Positions 12,241-23,095 of a DNA stretch of 64,000 nucleotides are shown piece after piece. A program made the position numbers and the translations under genes. The stretch spans positions 218,506,712 to 218,570,711 of the forward strand of contig CM056997.1 in the NCBI GenBank assembly GCA_029891345.1, given 5' to 3'. Position 1 is the stretch's first letter. Every line of letters starts with the position of its first letter. The notes under the pieces are model-generated. The model worked only from the letters and a program-made list of their open reading frames with translations. It made no database searches and was not told where the DNA came from. This DNA comes from Dryococelus australis (taxonomy: Eukaryota; Arthropoda; Insecta; Phasmatodea; Phasmatidae).

Positions 12241-13040
12241 ATATAATTGTTTGTATGCCTTTTTGAAAAACCATGCCAATTTTTTTTTATGAAATAAAGA
12301 ATTGCGTTATAGGAGACCAGCTTAAAATTGCATGCTTGGATAAAAAGACACATAGGTGCCTTCTGCGTACTACAGATATGCATATTATAGGGGCTATAGA
12401 AATAAATGTTGGCTGTAGTGGTTCTCTGTAAATGGCGTCGGTCTTTGTGGATGTGTAGGTTTGTTAGGGCGAAAAATAGAAAAGTAAGTCTCTGATAAAA
12501 ATATTTGCATTGCGTACATGTTCGTGTTAATGTGTATTAGAAAATATATATATTTAAAATCACAACTGTTCAATTAAAAGTGGGTATTTAAGCTATTTAT
12601 TGAACTGAATACAATATCAATAAGTTGCATCTGGGTGAGTTATGGCGAGAGGTTAAATAGTCCAGCAAGTTCGGTAAAATAGCATACCATATGTGAGGGC
12701 AAAATGACAAAGTATGTCAATTTTCCCATATTTTGCATACGTGTTTCTCATGTTATAAATGTACTATTTTTTAAATTATAGCCTATTAAATTTTTTAATT
12801 CACATATACTTTTATTATGCATAACCTAACAATTTAAATATTAGTAATTTAAAGGAGAGCAGATAAGCTATTTAATATAAGGCTAGAAATATTTTTTTGT
12901 AACACATGCCTATAAAATATAGGTAAATAAAGGAACAACTTGGAGTACCTTGCTATCATATGACACAAGCAGTCTACGAATCACTAGGGCCTAGCGCGGT
13001 AAGTAGCCTACATAACAAATTTTAGGAATAAGTTTTGGTG
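12240..13040. other. AT-rich stretch, nothing recognised
   Basis: No open frame or repeat that I can support. Confidence 0.5.
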
Positions 13041-13044
13041 TGTG

Positions 13045-15140
13045 TTTGCAGACGGGTTCTATTTCACTTTTGATTGTTTGAAAGAGTGCAATTGATATGA
13101 AAGGGTTAAATAAATCAATTGAAAGGGTTAATCAAAATCGAAAGGATAATCATAAAAATGGTTAAATTTCAATCATAATTTAACTGGATAAAAAATTCTT
13201 AATCGATGTTAATCCAATAAAAAGTTTCTTGATCCAATCTTAATATGATCCAATTTTTTTTGTGGATGGGTATACTTTATTTTCTATATTTTTTTTTTTG
13301 AGTATCAGGAGCTCTGTCCGATCTTGAAAGTGTGGTGTCCTGCAGGCGACTGACCAGAGTGGTATGTTGCAAAGTATTATATAGGTGTGGAGTTCAGTGC
13401 AAGAGTGGGCTAAGGATCATATTGTAATTTTTTCTAATTTTGAGGTGTTTGGAGCGATGTAGGTGATATGTATAAGATTTTTACAAACATATTTAACATA
13501 TAAAATAAATTCAGAGTGTTGAAAAGATTTATAAGAGTAACCTAAGGGTAAATGTTATGTTTTTTTGTGGAGCTGATAGATATGCAACTTTGAAAGATGC
13601 GATTTACACAAGAGAGAATTTTAACTATGTGAATAACATCTGATGTCGACAAGTGCAAACTCAGTAACCGATATCCAGCTAGTAGGCATGAATAAATAAC
13701 AATTTTACAAGATTCAGCCTGTGAATACATTTTAACCAAACACAAAAGCGTATTATAAATACATGTACACTACTTAATGCTTCTCGCACATACTTCGAGT
13801 ATTTTTTAAAACACATCCTTTTGATGTGGAGTTCAGCATAGCAATTATGTTCTTTTATAAGCTGTGTGTGTGTGTGGAGAGCCTGATTATAAACATGTAG
13901 TGAAGCAAATAGACAAATGTGTTGAAATTTACGAGAAAAACTCTGCATTCGTCCTACAACAGACAACAAAGCTATACTTTTTTAAACATAAGCTCCACTA
14001 TTTCATCATAATTCACTTTTAACACAAATTATTTCCGTCGAAGTGTAGGGACACTCGGATTACATAGGAAGTACTTAAGTCTGCCAAGCGTAATTGTGCA
14101 ACACTTTATAGAGACATACTATACATTTCTGTTAAATTTGTGAAATTCACGTCACTGGGTAACAAAAAACATGACTTGTTAACACAAACTGTATTTTCAT
14201 CTACCAAACACAGAAATTGAAAATCTTATCGCAAACACAGTATATCGATCTGGTCGTAACACACGAAAATTCATATTTTCCCGACAAAATACTACATAAA
14301 TCGCAGCTATCACTAGAGACTGTCCATAGCTGCGGTAACCTTCGAGGGTGGCCTAGTTGGCACGCCAAGTGTGTAGAGGTGCATTGTTTATGAAGGAGCT
14401 GACAAGTAGAACGTCCATCTCCTCAAAGCATACATGTGCGACTGAAGATAGCACCGAGTCGAAAAACTGAGGTCACTTCGCTCCCTGCACTCCCACCCGC
14501 CACTCACCAGTGTGTGCGGCCCCAAGCTGGCCAAGATCGTCAAATGTTTTGGCACTAAGGCAAGATGGCGTCATCTGATTAGTTTGTGTGCACATCGGAG
14601 GAACCCTGCTTGAAACCCCCCCTCCCTCCCGCCAGAGCTGGCCTGAGTACAGAGATACATGATCATGTCCAAGCAGCCCTACCACTCCTCCTCTGCGAGG
14701 TACTGGAGGTCAGTCACCCAGACTGCTTGCGAATGTTTATTGTCGCAACTGATTCAATATGGCATCATCTGCCTACTTGTGTGCACATCGGGGACAGGCA
14801 CATCCTCCCACCATACCCTGCACCTCTTATCCAAAGGAACTTACCCCGAGGTCAGGAACCCAGGACATCCCTCCCGCCCCTACCCATGAAGCTGTCTCTG
14901 TGCAAAAAGCGAGTTCTTTTCCAAGAACAAGGCTATGCACCCATCCCCCACTACACTTTTCAGAAAGTGCATTTTCTAGTGTTGGCTTTCCTGCTTCGAC
15001 TTGCCGGCCCTTCATCTCCTCAACACTTCCTCGATTATAAATGGAACTTACCTCAAGGCCAAAGCGACAGTTTTCCTAGGGAGGTAGCAGTTTATTATGA
15101 ACTGACCTGGGCAATTTCCCCTCTCCTCTACTAAGTGTTA
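13045..15140 (+). repeat. Long dispersed repeat, copy A (inverted relative to copy B)
   Basis: The copy starts at gggttctatttcacttttga and matches the reverse complement of 30.2-32.39 kb in the same order. Shared landmarks are a ggtatcaggagctctgtccg-like block, ggcgactgaccaga, a TATATAGGTGT TATA-like box, gggttaaat pieces, and a caagatggcgtcatctgatt-like block followed by gtgtgcacat. Identity over well-aligned parts is roughly 80% by eye. The block near 14470-15130 is GC-rich and keeps a 182-codon frame on the plus strand that I regard as spurious. Confidence 0.8.
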
Positions 15141-16680
15141 TTTTCTCTCGAGCACTGAAACTTCCACCTATATTTCGGAAGGCAAAAGCCTGACGCATTC
15201 CCAACCAAATTAAATTTCATATCTTCCGCCGAAAAAATTTTATTTTTCCTCATCACTAAGAAATATGTACCAAATGTTTTTAACACACAATAAATTCAAT
15301 TAAAAAGGTAAACTTTTTTAAGTAAAATTTTTAGTTTAATCCTGTAAACATACAAAACATTTTAAACTTTATAACATTTCCAGCAAATGTTATACCATTT
15401 TTCAACAACTTTTAACTAACAATTGATTAATTTTCAATCCAACAGAGCTATAAGACATAATTTTCAGTCGCTAAGTGTTTAAACATTGAAAGAACACTGG
15501 TTTGGAAACACGTATTCTTATTCAAGTTTGAACTATTACGTTGTAAGCAAATACTTAAGTTAAAGTTTATTTTCAACCATTGCAACAACGTACTTTAAAC
15601 TAACATATTGGAAAAGTTGTCTTAGTTTCAATCCGGCATATATTTATTCGTCTAGCAGACAGAAAAACATATTTCATGCGTAGACTTCTCTGCGACACTA
15701 CAAATTTTACTATATTATTGTATACGAAAAATATGATTTCGCAAAATTTTATTATTCTATGTTGAGTAAAAATAACTTCCAAATTTATTTGGGAAAGGAA
15801 TTCGACTGCAATGACGAATTTTTAATAAAGATATGGGCACGAGTCATTTTAAAACCTAGTGTACAATACCAGCTAACGGATAGCCGAGAATCAAGTGTAT
15901 GTGGGAGCGGGCGAAAATTTGGTCTTAAGAGCCGATCAGATTGTATAGTGCATAGTTGGAGCAGAATATGCAACGAACTTCATGCTGGTAGGTCGGACCG
16001 GGTCGCGTGGTGCTGGCTAGGTGAGGGAATGATTCAGAAAGACACAGCAGTCTGCGTTACGTGCCACTATCAATACCCGCCTGCTCCATCTGCCCAAAAA
16101 CTTTCCCTTCATACAGACCCTGATGCTTGCCGCTGCCGCCTATACAATAGAACTAGCAGGAAGAACTTATCCTGTCACTCCGCACTACCCCACACCAACA
16201 AACTTCACTCCACGATGCGCGTTACCATGATGACGGCAGCTCACAGTCACTAAACACCTCGCTTTGCGACCTGTCTCGCATCGCCTATTTTTTTTCATAA
16301 TATAACAGCGATGTTTTAAAACTCACACTATTGCATTTATGTTTAATTCCAATTTAAAAATTACCTCCGTGAGAGAAAAAATTGTAATTTTTTTTAATCT
16401 TATAAAGTCAAAAGACTTTTAAGTATTGATACACCATTAAAAAAACATTTAAGTAGTGATACACCATCAAAAAGTTTTTTTTTAGCATGGGGAATATTAT
16501 TTTGCTCTCTTAAAACTAACCAATTTCTAAGAACTGTATCGATACAAGCAAAGAAATATAACATAGCATAAACAATTATGAAACCTGGAAACGTATTCCA
16601 GTAAATTAATGACGTTTTTAAAATCAAATAACACAGAAATATAATTAATAATATCTTATTTATTATGAAAACAATTTACA
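15140..16680. other. No recognised gene; small duplication at 16419-16475
   Basis: A 164-codon plus frame (15759-16253) runs through a locally GC-richer patch, but its sequence resembles no family. At 16419-16475 a short unit (ttaagtattgatacaccatt) is duplicated. The rest is AT-rich. Confidence 0.35.
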
Positions 16681-16689
16681 AATATTGTA

Positions 16690-17610
16690 TTACAACCTTT
16701 TAAGATCTAGATTTCTAACCCAGGAGTCGTGTTCTCTTGAGAATCATTTCCATCGAACCAAGGACATATCTTTCTTCCTTTTTATGATTTTATCAACAAA
16801 ATATTTATTTGGAGAACTAACTTTTCGCAGTTCATGTTAGTAGAGTTCAGCTTTTATTGGTTCTCCGTCATATATTTCTTCGTAATACATTCTGGGATGT
16901 GTTTGTCTAATTAAAATAATTTTAAATATTTCAAAACACCAATTCACCATAAATTTTCTCACAAACATTCCTTTCTGCTTCGAGATACGTATAAATTCCC
17001 CAACTTTGAACTTTGGTTTTCTTTCATCTATAACTAAACATTATTATAAATAGTTTTCTTTAGACTATTATCCATAACATCTTTGGGAGCCATCTTGATA
17101 ATTCTAATATATATGGAATAGTAAAATTTAACTATTTCAGGCAAAACATAAACCCACTTGTAAGTCACCTCGACGTGAATTGTTTATATATTAACTGCTT
17201 AATCGATTTGTTGTAATGTTCCACAATACTAACTTTAAGCTCCGAATACGTTGTGTAGTGACTAATACCATATTCAGTCATTAGTTCTGTCAGTTTGGAG
17301 CGAATTGGGCTTTCTCTCTTTCAAAACGATCATCATTCCATCGGTAACCTGTTTCCCGGTTTTGCTTTCCATAGTTATAACCCAACTATATTTCGAAAAA
17401 TGGTCTATTACGTGTACAATATACTTGTATCCTTCATTTATTTTGAAAGCATTGTCATTTCACTCGAATCGGCTTTAAAAGATCATTTGAACCATGAGTT
17501 ATAACTCTTCTTCTAGTATATCTTATTCTCGCAGGAGCGTGAAACTGTTGGAAAATCTTACAAAACTTCATTTGTAATATAACTGTCTTTCATTAACGTC
17601 TCAAGAAAAG
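16690..17610 (-). pseudogene. Maverick/Polinton-type integrase, decayed
   Basis: A DDE-type integrase would insert the element into the host chromosome. Reading the minus strand from 17610 down, the blocks fall in family order. First is a basic segment before the core (RYTRRRVITHG), then the core strands YIVHVIDHFSKYSWVI, LQTDRT, HYTTYSELK and IVEHYNK. An SH3-like block follows (KFKVGEFIRISKQKG), and last a chromodomain-like tail (YFVDKIIKRKK, VRWK). The core has an apparent loss of about ten codons with a frame change after LQTD, a stop after the HYN helix, and further stops upstream of the tail. The first catalytic Asp expected ahead of the KYIVHVID strand is not visible. Family assignment is firm; the gene is dead. 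Confidence 0.85.
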
Positions 17611-17799
17611 AAACAGTTTCGATTGTATGTGAATTATTCCCAGATTCTCTCGAAATGATGAGAAAATTAAATCAAACGACCAATTCATTTGGATTGTTCC
17701 AATATACAGGTGAAAAATGGTTGTTAATTTCATATTTATATGCCACTTCCAACTATATCTCCTATTAAATGTATTTTCAGATGGTTTAAGTCTCCTGAA

Positions 17800-18205
17800 C
17801 GAATATTATCATTCCTTCGACGAACAAGCTCTTTATATTTTTGCAAATCGGTCTCACAATATCCATTTGGAAAATTTTAAACAATAATTCAAATAATACT
17901 TCACTACCATCAGTTACATAATCACCAATTTTGATTTTATTCCTAGACAAAAATTTTACTACCAAGTCTCCCAGTAATCAATTATTTTCATCTTGATAAA
18001 CACCAAATATCGTATCGCGCATAGAGGTAGATAGTTTTAAAGCTAAATAACATCGCGTTAATTAAGAAGGTGTTTTATTTTTCTTTGTTAAAGCTGTATT
18101 TTCCATTTTAATATCCAAAGCTGCTTCTTTAGGTTTATTCAACACAGAATGTAATGTATCTATTCTAGTCGTACCAGGTTTAAATATTTCTTTGTTTAAA
18201 CATCC
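17800..18205 (-). pseudogene. Conserved Maverick-associated hypothetical protein, fragment
   Basis: Reading down from about 18205, one frame runs NKEIFKPGTTRIDTLHSVLN, then KPKEAALDIKMENTALTKK, then after a stop RCYLALKLS, DTIFGVYQDEN, and later KIKIGDYVTDGSEVLFELL. This pattern resembles an uncharacterised protein often encoded beside Maverick-like integrases in arthropod genomes. Its function is unknown and no catalytic motif is seen. It sits between the integrase and the fibre-like ORF on the same strand. At least two stops or frame changes interrupt it. Confidence 0.5.
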
Positions 18206-18617
18206 TATTCCATGCGGACATGTTTGGCTTGCAAATATTTCTCTTTCACAGCAGATATAACATTATGTAAATCCGAAACAGAGACATGTTTGATTAAGAT
18301 AATTAAATTAAATATATTTATATATAAATTAAGTCGTTGCTTTTCTAACTGTCGCAGTCGATCAATTACATTGCACTATTTATATATTATAGATTTTACT
18401 TAAAACAACATCTTAATTAGTTAAAGCTATAGATTAAAAATCATTAATCATATAATAGATTCATTTTTCCAATTCATTAATTATGCTTTCACAAATGTTT
18501 CCATAACTAAACCAAATCTTTTATTAATCATTTCATCTTTTATAGATTTCGTTATTTGTTCCATTCATCTTTCAAAATAATTGAAATAGACATTTACCAC
18601 TTCATTAATTACAACTC

Positions 18618-19043
18618 TTAATTTTTTTTTTTTTGCATTTCTGTAAGTTGTATTGTAAAAACTATGTTTGTCATATCGTTAAAATCCTTACTAAATCCAT
18701 TTAAGCGTTCTTCTATTCTAAATTCATTACTCTGCAAATCAGTGCAAATATTGCTTAAAATGTTTGTAAGTACACTCGTGATTTTATAAACATCATTAAT
18801 CAAGTCAAATATCTTTATTAATATCTCTTGAATATTGTTTGATTGCGTTTTAAATATCTTTAGCATAATATTGCTTAATTCTTCTACGTAGTGTTTATTA
18901 ACCGCATTGCTATATTTTACAGCCATACCCATATTAAGTAATATATGTCCGTTCAAATCACAATTCCCATCACGATTTCTGGTTAAACAGCTATTGTACT
19001 GATTGTATTTTACACAGCTATGTGCAAACTTTGAAATACTCAT
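18618..19043 (-). CDS. Fibre-like coiled-coil ORF of the provirus
   Basis: An intact 141-codon frame starts at an ATG (plus-strand cat at 19041-19043). Residues about 23-52 read GNCDLNGHILLNMG, then SNAVNKHYVEEL. This matches the short repeated motif seen at shaft starts of many viral and phage fibre or tail-spike proteins: an Asp-x-Asn-Gly-His/Lys turn, an Ile/Leu-x-Asn-x-Gly strand, then Asp/Asn-Ala-x-x-Lys-x-Tyr-Val before a helix. The rest is predicted long helix with heptad-like Ile/Leu spacing (residues 55-125) and a Lys/Asn-rich end. It lies between integrase-side genes and the ATPase on the same strand. A trimeric virion-surface protein is an inference; a generic coiled-coil protein is the alternative. 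Confidence 0.5.
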   Translation of the reverse strand: MSISKFAHSCVKYNQYNSCLTRNRDGNCDLNGHILLNMGMAVKYSNAVNKHYVEELSNIMLKIFKTQSNNIQEILIKIFDLINDVYKITSVLTNILSNICTDLQSNEFRIEERLNGFSKDFNDMTNIVFTIQLTEMQKKKN

Positions 19044-19095
19044 TGTTCTTAGCCTGGAAATAAAAAACTGTCAAAACAGACCTATATATGCCTTT

Positions 19096-19923
19096 TTATG
19101 GGGGAAGTGTTGGTATAATGACAAAAAAAACATATTTTTCTTTCCAACAGTAAAAACACATACCGCCTAAAACATGATATTTGTAAATATGTTGAGGATT
19201 TATAATATCCATTTTAAACACAATTAACATATTTGCATTATCGTGTAAATTATGTTTCTGTATACGCGCGTAACTTTGAGATGTATAAAAGCAATCAACA
19301 TTTGAATGTCGGCCAAAACTAAAGTATTGCTGTATTTCACCCTGCGACTCACACAAAACATCGTCAAAGTATTGCTGTATTTCACCCTGCGACTCACGCC
19401 AAACATCGTCAAAGTATTCCTGTATTTCACCCTGCGACTCACACCAAACATCGTCAAAGTATTGCTGTATTTCACCCTGCGACTCACACCAAACATCGTC
19501 AAAGTATTGCTGTATTTCACCCTGCGACTCACACCAAACATCGTCAAAGTATTGTTGTATTTCACCCTGCGACTCACACCAAACATCGTCAAAAATAAAT
19601 ACAAAATTGGGTAATGCTTCATTCGGAGGCACTATATATTCTTTATTTGTAAAAAGGAAATATCGCATTCCTTCATTTAACGATGAAATAGCCGCTAACC
19701 ATTGACATTTCTCATGATGTATTGTTTTATTAAACACATGTACGTTTTCAAATTTAAGTCCATTTGGACGTACCAACAACGACATAATATAACAAGTTGT
19801 TCCACATGAAGACGGACTGCTTATTATACAACGTATATTTGATGATAAAAGAATACCATGTTTCTGTTCAATTACGTATTCTTTCGTACTTACGATTACC
19901 AGCAGATGAACATTTTGTTTCAT
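19096..19923 (-). pseudogene. FtsK/A32-like DNA-packaging ATPase with expanded repeat
   Basis: The ORF is 275 codons and begins at an ATG (cat at 19921-19923). In Maverick and adintovirus elements this ATPase pumps DNA into the capsid. Seen: the Walker A region reads SPSSCGTT, so the usual Lys before the last Thr/Ser is Thr and the first Gly is Ser. Walker B is intact (FVFIFDDV). The sensor and arginine-finger side follows as SFGRHSNVDCFYTSQSYARI and DNANMLIVFK. Just after Walker B, a 15-residue unit (FDDVWCESQGEIQQY type) is repeated six times, placing several extra acidic DD pairs in line. The frame is open throughout, but the loss of the Walker A Lys argues against activity. It is divergently transcribed from the capsid genes starting near 20021. 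Confidence 0.85.
19321..19590. repeat. 45-bp tandem repeat, 6 exact-period copies inside the ATPase
   Basis: Units start at 19321, 19366, 19411, 19456, 19501 and 19546, all 45 bases. Copies differ by one to three bases (for example acacaaaa/acgccaaa/acaccaaa; attgctg/attcctg/attgttg). Because 45 is a multiple of three, the ATPase frame, a second minus frame and a plus frame all stay open, giving three overlapping periodic ORFs. Only the ATPase frame has supporting homology on both sides. Confidence 0.97.
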
Positions 19924-19990
19924 TACCTTCTTTTCTTCACAATTACACAGTATTACGTTATGTACTACAGTAAAATTATAAATGTAGGTC

Positions 19991-20023
19991 TATATATAGG
20001 TTACTGTTCAGTTGAAAATAATG
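19991..20023 (+). promoter_or_regulatory. Core promoter-like site for the plus-strand capsid cluster
   Basis: A TATATATA box at about 19991-19998 is followed by TTCAGT, an arthropod-type initiator, at 20007-20012 and an ATG at 20021. It lies in the 100-base gap between the divergent ATPase and PLA2-like ORFs, where both transcription units should start. TATA-to-initiator spacing is a little short (about 17 bases), so this is suggestive only. Confidence 0.35.
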
Positions 20024-20379
20024 TCTCATACTAAACGTATAAAAAAAGACGTGGTATTTTGAATATATAAATTAATAAATTGCCATTTGAATTACATATA
20101 CCGAAATACAATTATTGCGGAGCGGGTAGTAAAGTTGAAAAACGTTTGACCCGGAACAATAAAGAAATATATGCTTTGAATAATGCTTGTAACGAACATG
20201 ACATAGTCTATGATTCAACAAACAAATTGAAAGTAAGACATATAGCAGATATAATTCTGACCAATAAAGCAGCAAATATGAGGAAGAATCCATCTTCATC
20301 TACGGGTGAAAAGCTAGGTGCTTGTGTTGTTGATAAAGTTATGCACTCGACGGTGAAGAGAGGTATGGGCTTAAAATGA
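20021..20379 (+). pseudogene. Phospholipase A2-like capsid-associated ORF
   Basis: The frame 20071-20379 contains a PLA2 calcium loop (NYCGAGSK) and the catalytic His-Asp helix (NNACNEHDIVYD), followed by a basic helix and GLK. This is the layout of the small PLA2-type domain found in parvovirus VP1 unique regions and, as a separate ORF, in Maverick/adintovirus-like elements, where it is thought to act on host membranes during entry. The key residues are all present. The frame has no ATG ahead of the domain and is preceded by a stop at 20068. The only nearby ATG (20021) is in another frame and ends after 13 codons, so the start is broken. The basic C-terminus fits virion packaging. Confidence 0.75.
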
Positions 20380-20404
20380 AAACCGAACGAAAAAAAAAGA
20401 AAGG

Positions 20405-20545
20405 AGTAAACATTCCATTCTTATTTCCAGGAGTCACAGCTCTTGGATAACTCCTGGGAGCGGTTTCGGCAATTAGTACTTCAGTCAAATCAAAAGGTCA
20501 AGGGATGTATTTGAAACCCTTCAAATTTGGACAAGGACGAAACAA
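20405..20545 (+). pseudogene. Remnant of a small hydrophobic capsid-associated ORF
   Basis: Between the PLA2-like and protease ORFs one frame reads GVNIPFLFPGVTALG, then after a stop LLGAVSAISTSVKS and GMYLKPFKFGQG. A Gly/Ala-rich hydrophobic segment followed by a LKP-F/Y-K tail is a recurrent small ORF at this place in related elements. Role unknown; a minor virion protein is likely. Stops show decay. Confidence 0.4.
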
Positions 20546-20564
20546 CTCCAAACGTGGAAAAAAA

Positions 20565-20935
20565 TGCAGAATGTCTTAAATAGTCTTCCAAAATATGCAT
20601 TAACAAACAAAGGTATTAATGTATTTGTAAAGAAACTGGATATTGCCTATTTCTGAGGTGTGTATATGAGAAACGATTTACCAAAGAATCCAAATATTTG
20701 TGAATGTGCGATTGCTAATTCAGATTCGAAACAAAATGAGGGAACGTTTTGGGTAGCATTAATTAAATACGTAAATAAATCATTGTATTACAACAGTTTT
20801 GGCAATTTATGTCATCCAGTTGAGATACGTAATTATTTAAAAAAAAAAAACATTCTATTTAGATACAATTTACAAAATGGAACAATTAACAAATACAATT
20901 AATTGCAGACATTTATGTTTATATGTTTTGGATAT
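20565..20935 (+). pseudogene. Adenain-like cysteine protease, inactivated
   Basis: Capsid-maturation proteases of this class use a His-Asp/Glu-Cys triad. Seen: an N-terminal block (LPKYALTNKG, FVKKLDIAYF), then a stop at about 20656, then MRNDLPKN from an ATG near 20666. The core follows as GTFWVALIKYV and LYYNSFGN. The residue before Trp in GTFW should be the catalytic His but is Phe. The acidic/Asn partner region (YYNSFGN) has Asn where Asp is usual. The Cys motif is present only in another frame (NCRHLC, about 20898-20925), beyond the stop at 20900. The gene lies directly after the PLA2-like ORF, as in related elements. Identification is good and inactivity is clear. Confidence 0.75.
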
Positions 20936-21089
20936 AAATAGGGTATATATGTAATTGTAATTGAAGAACATATTCGTAATATATCAATTACATTTATATT
21001 AAGTGGAAATTCGTCGCAATTGCGTGCTGTATATTTTCCTCTATTATATTTAGACATAAAATGGCAAATAAGTAAAATCGAATTCGTTA

Positions 21090-21687
21090 TTTACAACAGC
21101 ATGGCAAACATTGATATGCATATCCAATTATTTACGACTAACATAAGTGAAAATACATACAAGAAATGTGATACCGGTAGGATCTTATGAGTTGGGTGAC
21201 CATGCTACATTCATTAAAGTGGCAATACCTGAAGATGTACTTTAATTAGTGCAATGTATAGTAACATTGATATCAATTTCACGGAAGACAATTCAATTGC
21301 AAATATGTTGGGTTATGAACAGAAGGTAATTCGAGCTAATCAAATACACATATCATCAAAACAGGTTAATAAATTGTCGGTAAATGTATGTCGTAACAAT
21401 GTTAATATTGTAGGTGGTTCATATTTGAATGGAAAACCGACAAATTCAATACATGAATTCATGTTTGCTGTAGCTGCACGATATAAAATAATTGAAAATC
21501 CTCATACATTGGTATATCTTCCCGTAATAGTGAATCGCGTTGATGAAATAGTTGTTACAAATGTCGATCAATATAGTAAACGTATTAGTTTTAGAAACAA
21601 AGAAATTACTGTTTGCTTACATTTAAAAAAAAAGGTATGTAAACAACTGCACTGCGTTGCGCATTGCAATTATAATGGTTGTTGAGT
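21090..21687 (+). pseudogene. Minor-capsid/penton-like protein of the provirus
   Basis: The 143-codon frame from 21254 (ATG) reads NFTEDNSIANMLGYEQ, then SVNVCRNNVNIVGGSYLNGK, IHEFMFAVAARYKII, LVYLPVIVNRVDEIVV and ISFRNKEITVCLHLKKK. The alternating strand pattern and the C-terminal end with basic Lys resemble the smaller jelly-roll-type virion protein encoded before the major capsid gene in Maverick/adintovirus-like elements. Upstream, another frame (about 21163-21240) contributes IPVGSYELGDHATFIKVAI, so the N-terminal part was separated by a frameshift. After codon 133 the frame runs into unrelated text. The structural role is inferred from gene order and family resemblance. Confidence 0.6.
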
Positions 21688-21879
21688 ACAATAGTAAATT
21701 CAGATGTAAAGTAGGGGGTTCTTCTAAGAAGTATGGCATTAAGGAACATTTCCCGAAGACACAAAGTATAAAAGATGTAAATGCCAACATAAAGCGATCA
21801 CTTCTAATAAGACATCAGTGAAATTAACACAAGCAATGAATTGTATTTAAAAGAATTCGTATATACTATTAATACAAAT

Positions 21880-23095
21880 GAAAGACATATTTAATGTTAA
21901 AGAATCTATCAGCTATGAAAATGCAACCACCAGTATCATAATACATGTGTATGAATCTTTCCGACCAGGTCCGTACACGTTTCCATCGGAAATAAGGATT
22001 TCAATACAAAATCATGATATTTACACATTACTCTCGAAATAAAGTTTAAGGTTTAGTACAACAATAAAAAATACAACCGATGCAACTATTTCAGCAACAA
22101 AAACATAGTAAGAAATGGAATACTTTACTTAATCGACAGAATTGCATATCTGTTAAATGGAGTGGAAATCGATGAAACACGAGATAATGTAATTACTTCC
22201 AAGATAAAGAACTATCTCTCAGGAACTTTAAACGATATTTATACATGGCTTTTGGCTGGGTGGAACAATGCTAGTGATTACTCACTACAAATAAACCCAG
22301 GTGGAAAATACGACGTTGTTAATCCGTTATGTATAGTTTATGCCTTTGCTGAAGTCTACAAACACATAAAATTAAATGCTAAACAAAAATTAGTTATTCT
22401 ATTCGGTAATATGCATTTAAATGCTATGTACGGTACAGATAATAAGTAGGAAGGTGTAACATTTGAATAAAGCAGTGTTGAATGGTTAATAATGCATATT
22501 GAAATTAACACTCGTGATCGTGTAAAATTTTAAAAATTGATCGAAAAATGGAAGAACCTTGTCATTCCATTTAGATAATAGGTTTTAGAGGTTTTTCCAA
22601 CACTGCCAACATTGCAAAAAGTAATTTGGAATGTGATATCAAGTTTTTCGTCTGAAAAACTGAGATATATATGATTATTTGTTTTCAAAGCAATTTACAG
22701 AACAATTTAAAGCGGATCGATCAGTATTCGATAATTGTGATATAAAAACTATTAAACTATATCTAAATAGTCAACATTACCCATATTTGGATTTAAATAT
22801 GAACTTTGCCAATGGGGATTTCCTTATTTTGTATGATATGTATACAAAGTTTCAGGAAACATATTGTAACAAAGTCGGTTCACCAATCCTAGAAGCCAAA
22901 TCATTTCAAACCAGAGGAATGTCATTTGTGTTTCATGTCAGCAAGCAAGATGATATAACTACCAATGGCATGATTGATTCACGAATTTAAATTATCGCAA
23001 ATACACCATTTCCAGCAAACACGCAAGCTTATGCTCTTATAATTCACTACAGATTAGTGAGTTACAATGTAAGAGATAAGTTGGTAAAAATAATG
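21880..23095 (+). pseudogene. Major capsid-like protein, decayed into several frames
   Basis: The blocks fall in family order. The N-terminal part (about 21900-22040) holds TTSIIIHVYESF and IRISIQNHDIYTL. The frame 22090-22449 carries GILYLIDRIAYLLNGVEIDE, ITSKIKNYLSG, LLAGWNNASDYSL and CIVYAFAEVYKHI. A degraded part at 22450-22680 has several stops. The C-terminal frame 22679-22990 carries CDIKTIKLYLNSQHYPYLDL, LILYDMYTKFQETY, MSFVFHVSKQDD and then, past a stop, QAYALIIHYRLVSYN. The paired beta-strand pattern and the long LYLNS-x-x-YPY motif match double jelly-roll-type capsid proteins of arthropod Maverick/adintovirus-like elements. At least four interruptions are present. Confidence 0.75.

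Noticed and set aside
14586-15134. 182-codon plus-strand ORF
   Set aside because: Lies in the GC-rich part of repeat copy A. The corresponding frame is not kept in copy B.
15759-16253. 164-codon plus-strand ORF
   Set aside because: No recognisable family or domain text, and it is in a locally GC-richer patch. Not supported as a gene.
19224-19622. Second minus-strand ORF and plus-strand ORF over the 45-bp repeat
   Set aside because: They exist only because 45 is divisible by three. The ATPase frame alone has homology on both sides of the array.
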